From NCBI GenBank assembly GCA_963726135.1, contig CAVSBE010000003.1, positions 62,001-126,000 on the forward strand: a stretch of 64,000 nt of DNA, given 5' to 3'. A program made the translations under genes and the position numbers. Under the pieces are notes generated by a model. That model ran no database searches, was not told the DNA's origin, and saw only the letters and a program-made list of their open reading frames with translations. This DNA comes from Bog-473 sp963726135 (GTDB lineage Bacteria; Actinomycetota; Acidimicrobiia; Acidimicrobiales; RAAP-2). Shown here one piece after another: positions 17,552 to 26,249 of this stretch (positions are counted from its first letter, which is position 1; the number at the start of each line of letters is the position of its first letter).

Positions 17552-18930
17552 GCGGTGACCGCACCTATGACGTGGCGGTCATCGGTGCCGGCGTGGTTGG
17601 AACGGCGATCGCGCGCCAGCTGGCCCGCTACCGGCTCCGCACCGTCGTGCTCGAGAGGTCCAACGACGTGGGGACCGGCACCTCGAAGGCCAACACCGCC
17701 ATCCTCCACACCGGCTTCGACACGAAGCCCGGGAGCCTCGAATCGATGCTGGTCCGGCGGGGCCACGAGCTGCTCGGCGCCTATGCGGCCAACGCGGGCA
17801 TCGCCCTCGAGCACACCGGGGCTCTGCTCGTCGCCTGGGACGCCGAACAGGAGGCGCGCCTCGACGCGGTGGTGGCCAACGCGCGGGCCAACGGGTACGA
17901 GCGCGCCGGGCGGATCACGCTCGAGGAGCTGTACCGGCGCGAGCCGAACCTCGGCGGAGGGGCGGCGGGGGCCGTCACGATCCCCGACGAATGCGTCATC
18001 TGCCCCTGGAGCCCGAGTATCGCCTTCGCCACCGAGGCGGTGGGCGCCGGCGTCGAGCTTCGGCTCGGCGTCGAGGTGACGGGCGCCGAGCGTGACGACG
18101 AGGTCTGGGTGCTTCGCACCACTGGCGAGCGCGAGCCCGTCCGGGCCGCCTGGGTGGTCAACGCCGCCGGTCTCGGCGCCGACCATCTCGACCGGCGCTT
18201 CCGCCACGATGCGTTCACCATCACCCCCCGCCGGGGACAGCTGATCGTCTTCGACAAGCTGGCGCGACCGCTTCTGTCCTCCATCCTCCTCCCGGTGCCG
18301 ACCGAGCGGACGAAGGGCGTGCTCGTGGCGCCGACGGTCTACGGCAACGTGCTGTTGGGCCCCACGGCCGAAGACATCCACGATCGGGAGGACACAGCCA
18401 CCACCGCCGCCGGCATCGACGGCCTGTTCGATGCGGGCCGCCGCATCTTGCCCGATCTGGTCGATGAGGAGGTGACCGCGACGTATGCGGGCGTGCGCGC
18501 GGCCACCGAGCATTCGGACTACCAGATCAGCGTCCACGACCGTGAGCACTATGCCTGCGTCGGGGGCATCCGGTCCACGGGTCTGACCGCGTCGCTCGCC
18601 ATCGCCGAGCACGTGATCAAGGAGATGGGGGCCGGCGGGCTCACGTTGGTGGAGGCGGAGGACGAGCCGGCCATCCCCCACATGCCCGAGCTGGCGGAGC
18701 GGGCGAGGCGAGCTTTCGAGGACACGCAGATGATCGAGCGCGATCCGGCCTATGGGCACATCATGTGCTTCTGTGAGCGGGTCACCGAGGGCGAGGTGCG
18801 GGATGCACTCCGTTCTCCGGTCCCGGCGGTAGACCTCGGTGGTGTGCGCCGGCGTACCCGGGCGACCAACGGACGATGTCAAGGCTTCTACTGCGGAGCC
18901 GCTGTCGCGGCCTGCGTGGCGTCGAGCTGA
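17548..18930 (+). CDS. FAD-dependent glycerol-3-phosphate dehydrogenase-like protein with C-terminal [2Fe-2S] BFD-like domain
   Basis: A 460-residue flavoprotein starting at the GTG that overlaps the kinase stop. It opens with YDVAVIGAGVVGTAIARQLA and has SKANTAILHTGFDTKPGSLE, which fits GlpA/L-2-hydroxyglutarate oxidase-type DAO enzymes. The C-terminal 60 residues contain HIMCFCERVTEGEV and GRCQGFYCG, a CxC...CxxxxC set typical of a BFD-like [2Fe-2S] domain. This is the architecture of GlpA-like subunits that work with a second flavoprotein and pass electrons on. The next gene supplies exactly such a flavoprotein. Kinase coupling supports G3P as the substrate; a 2-hydroxyacid remains possible. 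Confidence 0.85.
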   Translation: MSGDRTYDVAVIGAGVVGTAIARQLARYRLRTVVLERSNDVGTGTSKANTAILHTGFDTKPGSLESMLVRRGHELLGAYAANAGIALEHTGALLVAWDAEQEARLDAVVANARANGYERAGRITLEELYRREPNLGGGAAGAVTIPDECVICPWSPSIAFATEAVGAGVELRLGVEVTGAERDDEVWVLRTTGEREPVRAAWVVNAAGLGADHLDRRFRHDAFTITPRRGQLIVFDKLARPLLSSILLPVPTERTKGVLVAPTVYGNVLLGPTAEDIHDREDTATTAAGIDGLFDAGRRILPDLVDEEVTATYAGVRAATEHSDYQISVHDREHYACVGGIRSTGLTASLAIAEHVIKEMGAGGLTLVEAEDEPAIPHMPELAERARRAFEDTQMIERDPAYGHIMCFCERVTEGEVRDALRSPVPAVDLGGVRRRTRATNGRCQGFYCGAAVAACVASS

Positions 18931-18934
18931 GGGC

Positions 18935-20189
18935 ATGCCTCGGAACATCGTGACGGTCGACGCCCTGGTCGTTGGCGCCGGCCCCGCCGGCTTGGCGGCC
19001 GCCACCGCGCTCGAAATCGGGCGGTACGGGGACGGTCGTGGTCGTTGACCGGGAGGACGAAGCGGGCGGGACTCCTCGGCTGTGCGAGCACACCGGCTTC
19101 GGCCTGCGGGATTTCCGGCGGGTCCTGACCGGGCCGGTGTATGCGCGCCGGTGGGTTGATCGGGCCGTTGCTTGCGGCGTGGACATCAGGACCCGCACGA
19201 TGGTGACCGGATGGGCGGCGCCGGGTCGTGCCGAAGTCACGGGTCCCGCTGGGGTGCTCGAGATCGACGCGCGCACGGTCGTGCTGGCCACCGGGGCCCG
19301 GGAGCGGCCACGGGCCGCCCGCTTGGTTCCGGGCACGCGGCCCTCCGGGATATTCACCACCGGCCAGCTCCAGCAGTGGGTCCACCGTGAGCACCGTCCG
19401 GTCGGCCGACGCGCCGTCATTGTCGGTGCCGAGCACGTCTCCTACTCCGCCGTCATGACGCTGAGGGACGCCGGGGTCCTCCCGGTCGCTCTCGTCACCG
19501 ACCTTCCCCGCCCCCAGTCCTACCGCCTGTTCGACCTCTTGGTCAGGGTAGGCCTCAGGGTGCCGGTCTGGGCCCGCACGTCGGTGGTCGGCATCTACGG
19601 GCGCGACAGAGTGGACAGGGTGCTCGTCCGGGGTCCGGGCGGCGAAGAGCGCTCGGTGGCCGTCGACACCGTCGTGTTCACGGGAGACTTCATCCCGGAC
19701 AACGAGCTGGCCCGCCTGGCCGGTCTCTCCATCGATCCCGGCACACGCGGTCCCGTCTGCGCGGCCGGGGGGGTGACGACGGCCGCTGGGGTCTTCGCCG
19801 CCGGCAACGTCGTGCATCCGGCCGAGACCGCCGACGTGGCTGCACAGCGGGCCCTTACCGTCGGCCGGGCCGCGGCGGAATGGCTGCGCCAAGGTGGGAA
19901 CCGGACCGTGCGGTCCGCGACCGAGCGGGTGCTGGTAGCGGACCCGTTGCACTGGGTGGTGCCGAACCGGGCAGATCCCGCACGCGCTGGCGACGATCCC
20001 GTTCTGATCAGGTCCCGCGTCTTTCTGGACCATCCCCGCGTCGTCGTAACCCAGGGAGGTCGGGTCCTGGCCTCCCACCGGCTGCGCAACATGATCCCCA
20101 ACCGGTCGCATCACATCCCGTCCGACTGGTGGGGGCGGGTGCAGCCTGGTGAGGACGTCCTGATCTCGGTGTCCTCTCCCGCCGTGTAG
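18935..20189 (+). CDS. Second NAD(P)/FAD-dependent oxidoreductase (GlpB/hydroxyproline-dehydrogenase-like partner), frameshifted
   Basis: Starting at ATG 18935, five bases after the previous stop, it opens with VDALVVGAGPAGLAAATAL. The frame then breaks and continues +1 as TVVVVDREDEAGGTPRLCEH. One extra base near 19010-19016 accounts for this; the restored protein is 417 residues. Later landmarks are TVVLATGARERPRAARLVPG, a second nucleotide-binding region with RAVIVGAEHVSYSA, and GVFAAGNVVHPAETADVAA. This matches the pyridine-nucleotide-disulfide-type flavoprotein found beside GlpA-like proteins with BFD domains. The DUF1667 or GlpC subunit often completing the set is not seen downstream, where genes run on the opposite strand. 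Confidence 0.8.
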
Positions 20190-20237
20190 GGGTGGGGGCG
20201 CCGGGCCCGGATCGCGCCGACAGCGGGGATCTGGGCC

Positions 20238-20531
20238 TCAGGACATCTGGGCGAGGATCTTGGCCTTCTGGTCGTTGAACTCGGCCTCGGTCAGGATGCC
20301 CTGGTCCTTCAGGTTGGCGAGCTCCTTCAGCTTGTTGATCAAGTCGTCGGAATCCGGTGCCGCCTCCACCGGCGGCGCGGCGGCGTCCGGTGGAGGCGCC
20401 GCAGCCGCATCCTGCTCCGCGTACTTGTTCTGCTGGTGGCGGGACACCCCGCCGGCGACCGCCGTGGCCGTCCCGGCGATCACCGCCGTTCTCGCTACCG
20501 TCCGCATGACCGGACGTCGTCTCAGTGGCAT
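20238..20531 (-). CDS. SHOCT-domain small protein
   Basis: A 97-residue protein with a GGAG ribosome-binding site 8 bases before ATG 20531. An N-terminal basic and weakly hydrophobic segment (VARTAVIAGTATAVAGGVS) may anchor it in the membrane; an Ala/Pro-rich linker follows. The C-terminus (LINKLKELANLKDQGILTEA then EFNDQKAKIL) is a SHOCT motif, a short oligomerisation-type helix pair. It is the last of three minus-strand genes (PLDc_N-SHOCT, DUF6325, SHOCT). Function is unknown; related groups are common in Actinobacteria. Confidence 0.85.
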   Translation of the reverse strand: MPLRRRPVMRTVARTAVIAGTATAVAGGVSRHQQNKYAEQDAAAAPPPDAAAPPVEAAPDSDDLINKLKELANLKDQGILTEAEFNDQKAKILAQMS

Positions 20532-20582
20532 CGTCGTGCTCCGTTCTGTCTCAAGCTTCCAGGTGTACAGGTGCGTTGGTTC

Positions 20583-21011
20583 TCAGGTGGTGAGCGCCTC
20601 GGCCAATTCGGCCAGGGCGGCCTCGACCAGAGGAGCCGGGATGCGGGCGCTGTCGACGACCACCCCGCCCGACTCCATCACGGCCTCGGCAAGCGGCCTC
20701 GCCCAGACGTCCTCCCATACGATGATCAGGGCGGAGTTGCCCGGTGGAAGCCCTGCGGCCACGTGGTCCAGGTCCTCCACGTTGACCAGGCCTCCGACCT
20801 CACCCTCGAGCTCACCGAAGGCGACCAGCTCCTCGTGCTGGTCGAACTCCAGGCTGATGGTGTCCCCGGCTTCGTCCTTGCCCACGAACACCAGATCGAG
20901 AATGCGCACGATGCCGCTGTCGACGAGCCGCGCGACCTCGGGGGCGATCTTCCCGTTGAATTGGTTGCCCGGAAAGGCGACCACCGTGTAGCTCACTGGT
21001 CCCATTGTCAT
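20583..21011 (-). CDS. DUF6325-family protein
   Basis: A 142-residue protein beginning MTMGPVSYTVVAFPGNQFNG after a GAGGAG ribosome-binding site 7 bases upstream. It has the DUF6325 (formerly DUF1269-like) pattern: an alternating strand/helix protein with IVRILDLVFVGKDEAGDTIS, a central acidic ELEGEVGGLVNVEDL, and ALIIVWEDVWARPLAEAV near the end. In Actinobacteria these genes commonly lie next to SHOCT-domain genes, as here on both sides. Biochemical role unknown. It is 51 bp from the downstream SHOCT gene and 61 bp from the upstream one, consistent with a single transcript. Confidence 0.8.
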   Translation of the reverse strand: MTMGPVSYTVVAFPGNQFNGKIAPEVARLVDSGIVRILDLVFVGKDEAGDTISLEFDQHEELVAFGELEGEVGGLVNVEDLDHVAAGLPPGNSALIIVWEDVWARPLAEAVMESGGVVVDSARIPAPLVEAALAELAEALTT

Positions 21012-21072
21012 GGTGTGTCTCCTCTGTCGTTCCTTGGTCTGGTGCGGTTGAGAGGTCGCTCCCGCCGCCTGC

Positions 21073-21490
21073 TCAGCTCGAGGCGAGGACCTTGGATTTC
21101 TGCGCCTCGAACTCGGCGTCGGTGATGACCCCCTTCGCCTTGAGGTCGGCGAGCTTCGACAGTTGGTCGGCTACCCCGGCGCCGCTCCGCCGCGGCCCCG
21201 GCCGTCTGCTTGACGTAGGCGTCGAAAGCCTTCTGCTGCTCGGCCGCCTGCTCAGCCGCCCGCTCGTGCATCTTGCCACCCCGGGCGATCAGGTACACGA
21301 AGACACCCAAGAAGGGCAGGATGATCACGAAGATGCACCACAGCGCCTTGGCGCCGCCGCCCATGTCACGGCTGCGGAAGACGTCGACGAACACAGTGAT
21401 CAACAGCCAGATCCAGATGATGAAGAGAAAGAAGTACAGCATCGTCAGGAAGAAATCGAGGATCGGGTATTGGTAGGTAGAGGCAAGCAT
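21073..21490 (-). CDS. PLDc_N/SHOCT membrane protein, frameshifted
   Basis: Opens MLASTYQYPILDFFLTMLYF with a first membrane helix, RSRDMGGGAKALW, then a second helix IILPFLGVFVYLIARGGKMH: the PLDc_N hairpin. The SHOCT tail (LSKLADLKAKGVITDAEFEA) is in the +1 frame. One extra base near 21180-21190 separates them; removing it gives 138 residues aligning end to end with the intact paralogue at 33290-33694. The comparison makes a sequencing error likely. The protein should be a small inner-membrane protein with a cytoplasmic SHOCT tail. It is first of the group with 20583 and 20238 and has an AAGGAG site shortly before its ATG. Confidence 0.85.
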
Positions 21491-21623
21491 GCAGAAAACT
21501 CCTTGAATGAGTTGGTGACGGTGTGAGATGGCCCCCCCGGCCTGCGGCCAGGCGTCGTACAGCCCCCTTAGGTTCCCACAACAATTTCGAAAGTTCTAAT
21601 CCCGCTGGCCGCCTTTCGGCGCC

Positions 21624-23087
21624 TCAGATGCCCTGTTCGGCATGGAGCCGTCCGCTGGTGCACGCAGCGGCGAACACCTCGTAGTCCCGCTCGTTCTGGT
21701 CGGCATAGGACTCGGCGAACTTGGCCAGGGCCTTCTCAAAGGTGGAGTTGTTGCCGAGATAGGCCGCGATCGCGATCCGGTCACCCGAGCGGGCGTGGGC
21801 CCGGGCCAAGGTGTGGGCGCACAGCTCCCCGTAGGCCTTCATGCCGGCCGGGATGGCGTTGTCCGTGTCGACCGATCCCTTCCAGTCCTGGAGCTGGCGT
21901 ACGTAGTAGTCGTGGGGTGCGCCGTCGAGGCCCTCGGTGCGCTGCCAGCCCAAGAAGATGTCGCTCGAGGCCTGCATGAGCCGCTGGCCCGCGACCACCC
22001 GGGCGCCGTGGTTGGCGTACTGGCTCTTCTTGGTGAACCGCTCGAGGACCGACGCCTCCGCCTCCTTGGCCTGGAGGAAAAGGACGTCGTCGGGACTGGG
22101 CCCGTGCAGCAGCAGGATCCAGACCCGCGTGCCGACGCTCCCGACGCCGACCACCTTCCGGGCCATGTCGGTGAACTGGTACTGCTCAATCAGGTGCCGC
22201 CGGTCGGTCGGCAGGCTGGCCCGGTACCGGCGCAGGAGCTCGTGGAAGATCTCCACCTGGGCGTCCTTCTGCACCTCGGGGAAAACCTCGTCGGCCGGAA
22301 CGACGAGCGGCGGGTCGCTGATGATGCGGCGCTGGCCGTCGACGACCGTCGTCAGCTTGTCGAGCGCCTTCATCGTGTCCTTGGTCCGGGCCTTGGCGAC
22401 CACCTTGGTCGCCGTGGCCGCCATGCGCGCCTCGTTCTTCGAACCCGTGGCGGCCGCCTGGGCCTTCAGCAACTCGAGCACGTTCTCGATGTCGACATGG
22501 GAGTACCAGACATCGAGGGTGGACATTCCCGCCATGTCCCGCATGGCCTCCCGGTACACCCGGCCGAGGCCGACGATGGCCTCCGTGCGCACGTCCTTGG
22601 CAAAACCCCAGCCGCGGGCGGCGACCACGACGCTGGCCGCCAGCCGCTTCACGTCCCACTCCCAGGGTCCCGGCAGGGTCTCGTCGAAGTCGTTGCAGTC
22701 GAAGACGAGGGAGCGCTCCGGGGACCCGAACACCCCGAAGTTGGAGAGGTGGGCGTCGCCGCAGATCTGTGCCGTGAGGCCGGAGCGGGGCGTGGTGGAG
22801 AGGTCCGACGCCATGATCAGGGCCGCGCCCCGGTAGAAGGTGAACGGCGAGACCAGCATGCGGCCGTAGCGGATCGGGACCAGCTCGGGGACCCGGGAGG
22901 TTGCCTGTTCCTCGAGCAGCGCGACCGGATCAGGGCGGTCCGGCGAGGGCTCGAACGTGGCATGGCTGTCCCGGGGCACGCTGGCCCGGGCCTGCTTCCC
23001 CTTCTCCTTGCTCTCCGAATCGCTCAGGTGGCGGACCACCTTGGGAATCGGGCCGTCCGCAGTGCGGATCACGTCTTCGATCGTCAT
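21624..23087 (-). CDS. DUF2252-domain protein
   Basis: The ATG at 23087 (MTIEDVIRTADGPIPKVVRH) is preceded by a GAGAGG site; a longer open frame upstream is not credible. The 487-residue product shows the DUF2252 pattern: VPELVPIRYGRMLVSPFTFY, RSGLTAQICGDAHLSNFGVF, VFDCNDFDETLPGPWEWDVK and RLAASVVVAARGWGF. This fold is related to protein-kinase-like phosphotransferases: GDAHLSN resembles the catalytic HxDxxxxN-type loop and FDCNDFDE the metal site. The substrate is unknown. It lies upstream of, and on the same strand as, the SHOCT/DUF6325 group, and diverges from a membrane protein gene. Confidence 0.9.
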   Translation of the reverse strand: MTIEDVIRTADGPIPKVVRHLSDSESKEKGKQARASVPRDSHATFEPSPDRPDPVALLEEQATSRVPELVPIRYGRMLVSPFTFYRGAALIMASDLSTTPRSGLTAQICGDAHLSNFGVFGSPERSLVFDCNDFDETLPGPWEWDVKRLAASVVVAARGWGFAKDVRTEAIVGLGRVYREAMRDMAGMSTLDVWYSHVDIENVLELLKAQAAATGSKNEARMAATATKVVAKARTKDTMKALDKLTTVVDGQRRIISDPPLVVPADEVFPEVQKDAQVEIFHELLRRYRASLPTDRRHLIEQYQFTDMARKVVGVGSVGTRVWILLLHGPSPDDVLFLQAKEAEASVLERFTKKSQYANHGARVVAGQRLMQASSDIFLGWQRTEGLDGAPHDYYVRQLQDWKGSVDTDNAIPAGMKAYGELCAHTLARAHARSGDRIAIAAYLGNNSTFEKALAKFAESYADQNERDYEVFAAACTSGRLHAEQGI

Positions 23088-23184
23088 GTCTCGCCTCTCG
23101 GGGTGGGCGCGCAGAAGGGCGCTCCAGGACGAGGCTACGCCCGATGCGACTGCACCGCCCCCCGAGATGGGACCACAATGACGG

Positions 23185-23200
23185 GGTCGCACACGCGACC
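23185..23200. promoter_or_regulatory. Palindrome in the divergent DUF2252/membrane-protein spacer
   Basis: GGTCGC and GCGACC form a perfect 6-bp inverted repeat around ACAC in the 148-bp spacer between the divergent genes at 23087 (-) and 23236 (+). Its position suits an operator. No regulator gene is adjacent, so the role is a guess. Confidence 0.3.
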
Positions 23201-23235
23201 GGGCTCCAGGACGGCCGGATACGAGGGGGCGACGA

Positions 23236-24132
23236 GTGACAGTGGACCACCAGGGCTCGGAGCCCGCCGCCGGCCGCCGCGAGAAGGTGGGGGCTGCGAT
23301 CGGGCGCCTGATCCACGTCATCCGCACCGGTGACGACGACGCCGTCGAGCAGGCTGTGCTCGACCTCAGCCGCCGGCGCCGCTGGCTGGCTCCCCTGGGC
23401 CTGATCGTTGGAGCCTTCCTGATGCTGTTCCAGGGGCTGAAGCTGTTGTTCACGAACTGGCGCCTGACCCTGGTCCAGATCGTGCCCGCCATGTGGATCT
23501 GGCTCGCCATGCTCGACCTGAAGGTCCACACCCTCCACGGCAAGGAGTTCCACGTGGTCTCGGGCCTGGTCCTGATCCCCTGCGTGCTGGGGGTCACCGC
23601 CCTCACCGCTGCCAGCTTCTACCTCAACGCGGTCTTCGCCTTCGCCATCTCGGTGCCCGGCAAGCCCCAGATCCGCCCCGCCTTCGGTCTGGCCCGCCGG
23701 CATCTGCGGGTGATCCTCGCCTGGGGCTGCGGGGTCGGTCTCGCGCTGTCGTGGTCCTCGCTGATCGTGACGCGATGGAGCCACTGGCGCTTCGTCGTGG
23801 CCCAGAGCATCGTCGTCGGCATCATGATGCTCTGCTATCTGTCCGTGCCGGCCCGCCTCGTCGGCATCAAGCAGACCGGGTCGCGGAGGGACAAGCTTGC
23901 AGCGACGATGGTCGGGGGTGCGGTCGGTGCGGTCGTCTGCTCGCCCCCCTACATGCTGGGACGGCTGGGCATCTTGATGCTGGGTTGGGGCAGCGTGGTG
24001 TTCTGGTTCGGCATCGCCTTCATCGTTGTCGGCGCCGCGCTGCAGACCGGCGCCACCAGCGCCGTCAAGGCGGTGAAGATGTCGGCCAAGCTCGTCGGCG
24101 CGCCCTCCAGCGATCCGACATCGTCCGGTTAG
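23236..24132 (+). CDS. Predicted polytopic membrane protein of unknown function
   Basis: A 298-residue protein from GTG 23236. A charged N-terminal part (about 60 residues, ending DLSRRRRWLAP) precedes about six hydrophobic segments, including LGLIVGAFLMLFQGLKLLF, LTLVQIVPAMWIWLAMLDL and VVSGLVLIPCVLGVTALTAA. The polar loop PGKPQIRPAFGLARRHLRV lies between segments. I do not recognise the family. It is transcribed away from the DUF2252 gene and faces the CoA-disulfide reductase gene tail to tail. Confidence 0.75.
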   Translation: MTVDHQGSEPAAGRREKVGAAIGRLIHVIRTGDDDAVEQAVLDLSRRRRWLAPLGLIVGAFLMLFQGLKLLFTNWRLTLVQIVPAMWIWLAMLDLKVHTLHGKEFHVVSGLVLIPCVLGVTALTAASFYLNAVFAFAISVPGKPQIRPAFGLARRHLRVILAWGCGVGLALSWSSLIVTRWSHWRFVVAQSIVVGIMMLCYLSVPARLVGIKQTGSRRDKLAATMVGGAVGAVVCSPPYMLGRLGILMLGWGSVVFWFGIAFIVVGAALQTGATSAVKAVKMSAKLVGAPSSDPTSSG

Positions 24133-24148
24133 ACACGCGGCGTCGCGC

Positions 24149-25813
24149 TCAGGAGCGCGCCAGCCATCCCGGTTCCCCCGCCGCGGCCGCCGCGGCCGCC
24201 CGCCAGGTCGTGTAGCCCCCGTCGAGGTTCCGGGCTCGCCGACCCAGGTCCTGCAGCAGCATCGTGGCCGTGTGCCCGCGCTGCCCGACCTCGCAGTAGA
24301 CCACGAAGGGTCCCGGACCCAACGTGTCGAGACGGTCGCGCAGCGCGTCGAGTGGCACGTTGACGCTGCCCGGTACGGCGCCGTCGGCATGCTCGGCCTC
24401 CGTGCGCACGTCGACGAGCGTCCAACCACTGGCGACGAGGTCCCCGACCTCGTTCGCCTCCACCACATCACACTCCCCGGACATCAGGTTCTCCGCCATG
24501 TACCCCAGCATGTTGACCGGGTCCTTGGCCGACGAGAACGGAGGGGCGTAGGCCAGCTCCAGATCGGCCAACGCGTCGGCACCCAACCCAGCTGCCATGG
24601 CCGTCGCCAGCACGTCAATCCGTTTGTCGACGCCCGTGCCCCCGACCGCCTGGGCGCCGAGGATCTCGCCGTCCTTCGGGTCGAAGAGCAGCTTGAGCGC
24701 CATCTGCTCGGCGCCCGGGTAGTAGCCGGCGTGGCTCAGCGGATGCGAGTGCACGACCCGGTACGGCCGTCCCGCCTCCCGTAACCGTCGTTCGTTCCAC
24801 CCCGTCATGGCGGCCGTCACCCCGAAGACCTTGAGAATGGCCGTCCCCTGCGAGGGCGCCGGCCGGACGGAGCGACCGCAGATGTGGTCCGCCACCCGGC
24901 GGCCCTGCCGGTTGGCGATGTTGGCCAGCGCGATGAGCGAGAAGCCTCCGCCGACGGAGTCCTCCTTCTCCACCGCGTCGCCCACGGCGTAGACGGCCGG
25001 ATCGCTGGTGCAGCCGTCGTGGTCGACTGCGATCCCCCCGTGAGGCCCGAGCGCGAGCCCCGCCATCTTGGCCAGGCGCACGTCGGGCCGCACGCCGATC
25101 GCGGCCACGACCAGCTCGCCGGCGATGGCGCGCCCGTCGGACAGCTCGACGCCGGCGTCGGTCACCTCGGCCACCGCGACGCCCGTCTCGATCGCCACCC
25201 CGCGGGCAACGAGCTCGGCCGCCACGAGGACCGCCATCTCGGGGTCGAGCGGCGTCAGCACCTGGTCGGCCGCCTCCACGACCGTCGTCGTGATCCCGCG
25301 GTGCGCCAGGTTCTCGGCCGTCTCGAGCCCGACGAACCCGGCTCCGATCACGACGGCCGTCCGCGCTGCGCCCCGCGCCTCGTCCGCCAGCTGCTCGGCG
25401 TCCTCCACGGTGCGCAGGACCCGCACCCGGTCGAAACCCGGCAGCGGCGGGCGGACCGGCGCCGCACCCGGGCTCAGGACGAGAGCGTCGTAGGGGAGCT
25501 CCTGCTCCGGCCCGCCCCCGGTCGGCCGTACGGCCACCCGCCGGCCGGCCGGGTCGATCGCGATCACCTCGGTGCCCACTCGCACGTCCAGCCGGAACCG
25601 GTCGAACAGGCGCTCTGGCGTCTGGAGCAGGAGGTCGTCCTCGTCCTCGATCACTCCGCCGACGAAATAGGGCAGGCCGCAGTTGGCGTAGGACACGTGA
25701 CCAGACCGCTCGATCACGATGATCGACGCGTCCTCGTCGAGGCGGCGCAGGCGCGTCGCCGCGGACATGCCACCGGCGACCCCGCCCACGATCACGACCC
25801 GAGGGGCACCCAT
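24149..25813 (-). CDS. CoA-disulfide reductase / CoA-persulfide reductase with C-terminal rhodanese domain
   Basis: A 554-residue flavoprotein. The N-terminal FAD site is RVVIVGGVAGGMSAATRLRR; the redox Cys is residue 45 in SYANCGLPYF, the single-cysteine signature of CoA-disulfide reductases. The NAD(P)H site is TAVVIGAGFVGLETAENLA, and the dimerisation domain has TGVDKRIDVLATAM. Residues about 460-550 form a rhodanese domain (WTLVDVRTEAEHADGAVPGS) with active loop Cys in VVYCEVGQRGH. CoADR-rhodanese fusions reduce CoA persulfide and related reactive sulfur species using NAD(P)H. The start lies one base after the stop of a CstR-like repressor gene, so the pair forms an operon for reactive sulfur handling. 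Confidence 0.9.
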   Translation of the reverse strand: MGAPRVVIVGGVAGGMSAATRLRRLDEDASIIVIERSGHVSYANCGLPYFVGGVIEDEDDLLLQTPERLFDRFRLDVRVGTEVIAIDPAGRRVAVRPTGGGPEQELPYDALVLSPGAAPVRPPLPGFDRVRVLRTVEDAEQLADEARGAARTAVVIGAGFVGLETAENLAHRGITTTVVEAADQVLTPLDPEMAVLVAAELVARGVAIETGVAVAEVTDAGVELSDGRAIAGELVVAAIGVRPDVRLAKMAGLALGPHGGIAVDHDGCTSDPAVYAVGDAVEKEDSVGGGFSLIALANIANRQGRRVADHICGRSVRPAPSQGTAILKVFGVTAAMTGWNERRLREAGRPYRVVHSHPLSHAGYYPGAEQMALKLLFDPKDGEILGAQAVGGTGVDKRIDVLATAMAAGLGADALADLELAYAPPFSSAKDPVNMLGYMAENLMSGECDVVEANEVGDLVASGWTLVDVRTEAEHADGAVPGSVNVPLDALRDRLDTLGPGPFVVYCEVGQRGHTATMLLQDLGRRARNLDGGYTTWRAAAAAAAGEPGWLARS

Positions 25814-25814
25814 C

Positions 25815-26084
25815 TCAGGCCAGCTTCATGAACATGCGCTGAACCTCCTCGAGGGGGTAGCCGTCGACCTCGGCCTCCTCGGGGTTGGCCAGGCAGTAGG
25901 TCAGGCCGGCGGCGACGAGCCTGAAGCCTGCCTGCTCGAGCGCCTTGGTGGCGGCGGAGATCTGCGTCACGACGTCGCGGCACTCGCGACCGGAGTCGAG
26001 CATGCGCTCGATCCCCTCGATCTGGCCCGCGACGCGATGCAGGCGCCTGCGCAGGTCCTCGATCACTTCTTCAGGCAGCTGCAT
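25815..26084 (-). CDS. CsoR/FrmR-family repressor, CstR-like
   Basis: An 89-residue all-helical repressor of the CsoR/RcnR/FrmR family (RRRLHRVAGQIEGIERMLDS, ECRDVVTQISAATKALEQ). The copper ligands of CsoR are Cys-His-Cys; here the two cysteines are present (Cys35, Cys64) but the His position is Gly60. Loss of the His with both Cys retained is the pattern of CstR, which senses persulfides rather than copper. The gene starts with an AAGGAG site 6 bases before ATG and is followed after 1 bp by a CoADR-rhodanese gene, a known type of CstR target. The sulfur-sensing assignment is inference from these two facts. Confidence 0.85.
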   Translation of the reverse strand: MQLPEEVIEDLRRRLHRVAGQIEGIERMLDSGRECRDVVTQISAATKALEQAGFRLVAAGLTYCLANPEEAEVDGYPLEEVQRMFMKLA

Positions 26085-26099
26085 GGCTCTCCTTCAGGG

Positions 26100-26118
26100 A
26101 TCCCGGCCCCGCCGGGAT
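26100..26118 (-). promoter_or_regulatory. Leader hairpin upstream of the cstR-like gene
   Basis: ATCCCGGC and GCCGGGAT are perfect 8-bp arms around CCC, located 16-34 bp upstream of the cstR-like start and just before its AAGGAG site. If transcribed it would form a stable stem in the 5' leader. It may only be a mRNA structure; no attenuation partner is visible. Confidence 0.35.
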
Positions 26119-26128
26119 GCTCCAGCAT

Positions 26129-26144
26129 ATACCCCCACCCGTAT
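26129..26144 (-). promoter_or_regulatory. Candidate CsoR/CstR-type operator
   Basis: The sequence ATACCCCCACCCGTAT has ATAC/GTAT arms with a G/C-tract centre, 45 bp upstream of the cstR-like gene. CsoR-family proteins bind pseudo-palindromes of this shape (TAC-C-tract ... G-tract-GTA). Position and form support autoregulation of the two-gene operon; the match is by eye to the general family pattern. Confidence 0.55.
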
Positions 26145-26249
26145 CTGCCCAGAAGCGCAGCCGCGCCGGCTCTTCGACTGACCCGTCCCGTCGTGAAATG
26201 GGGACCTTGTCCCCTATCGGCACGTCGCCAAGGCCGCCACTGTGACGTG

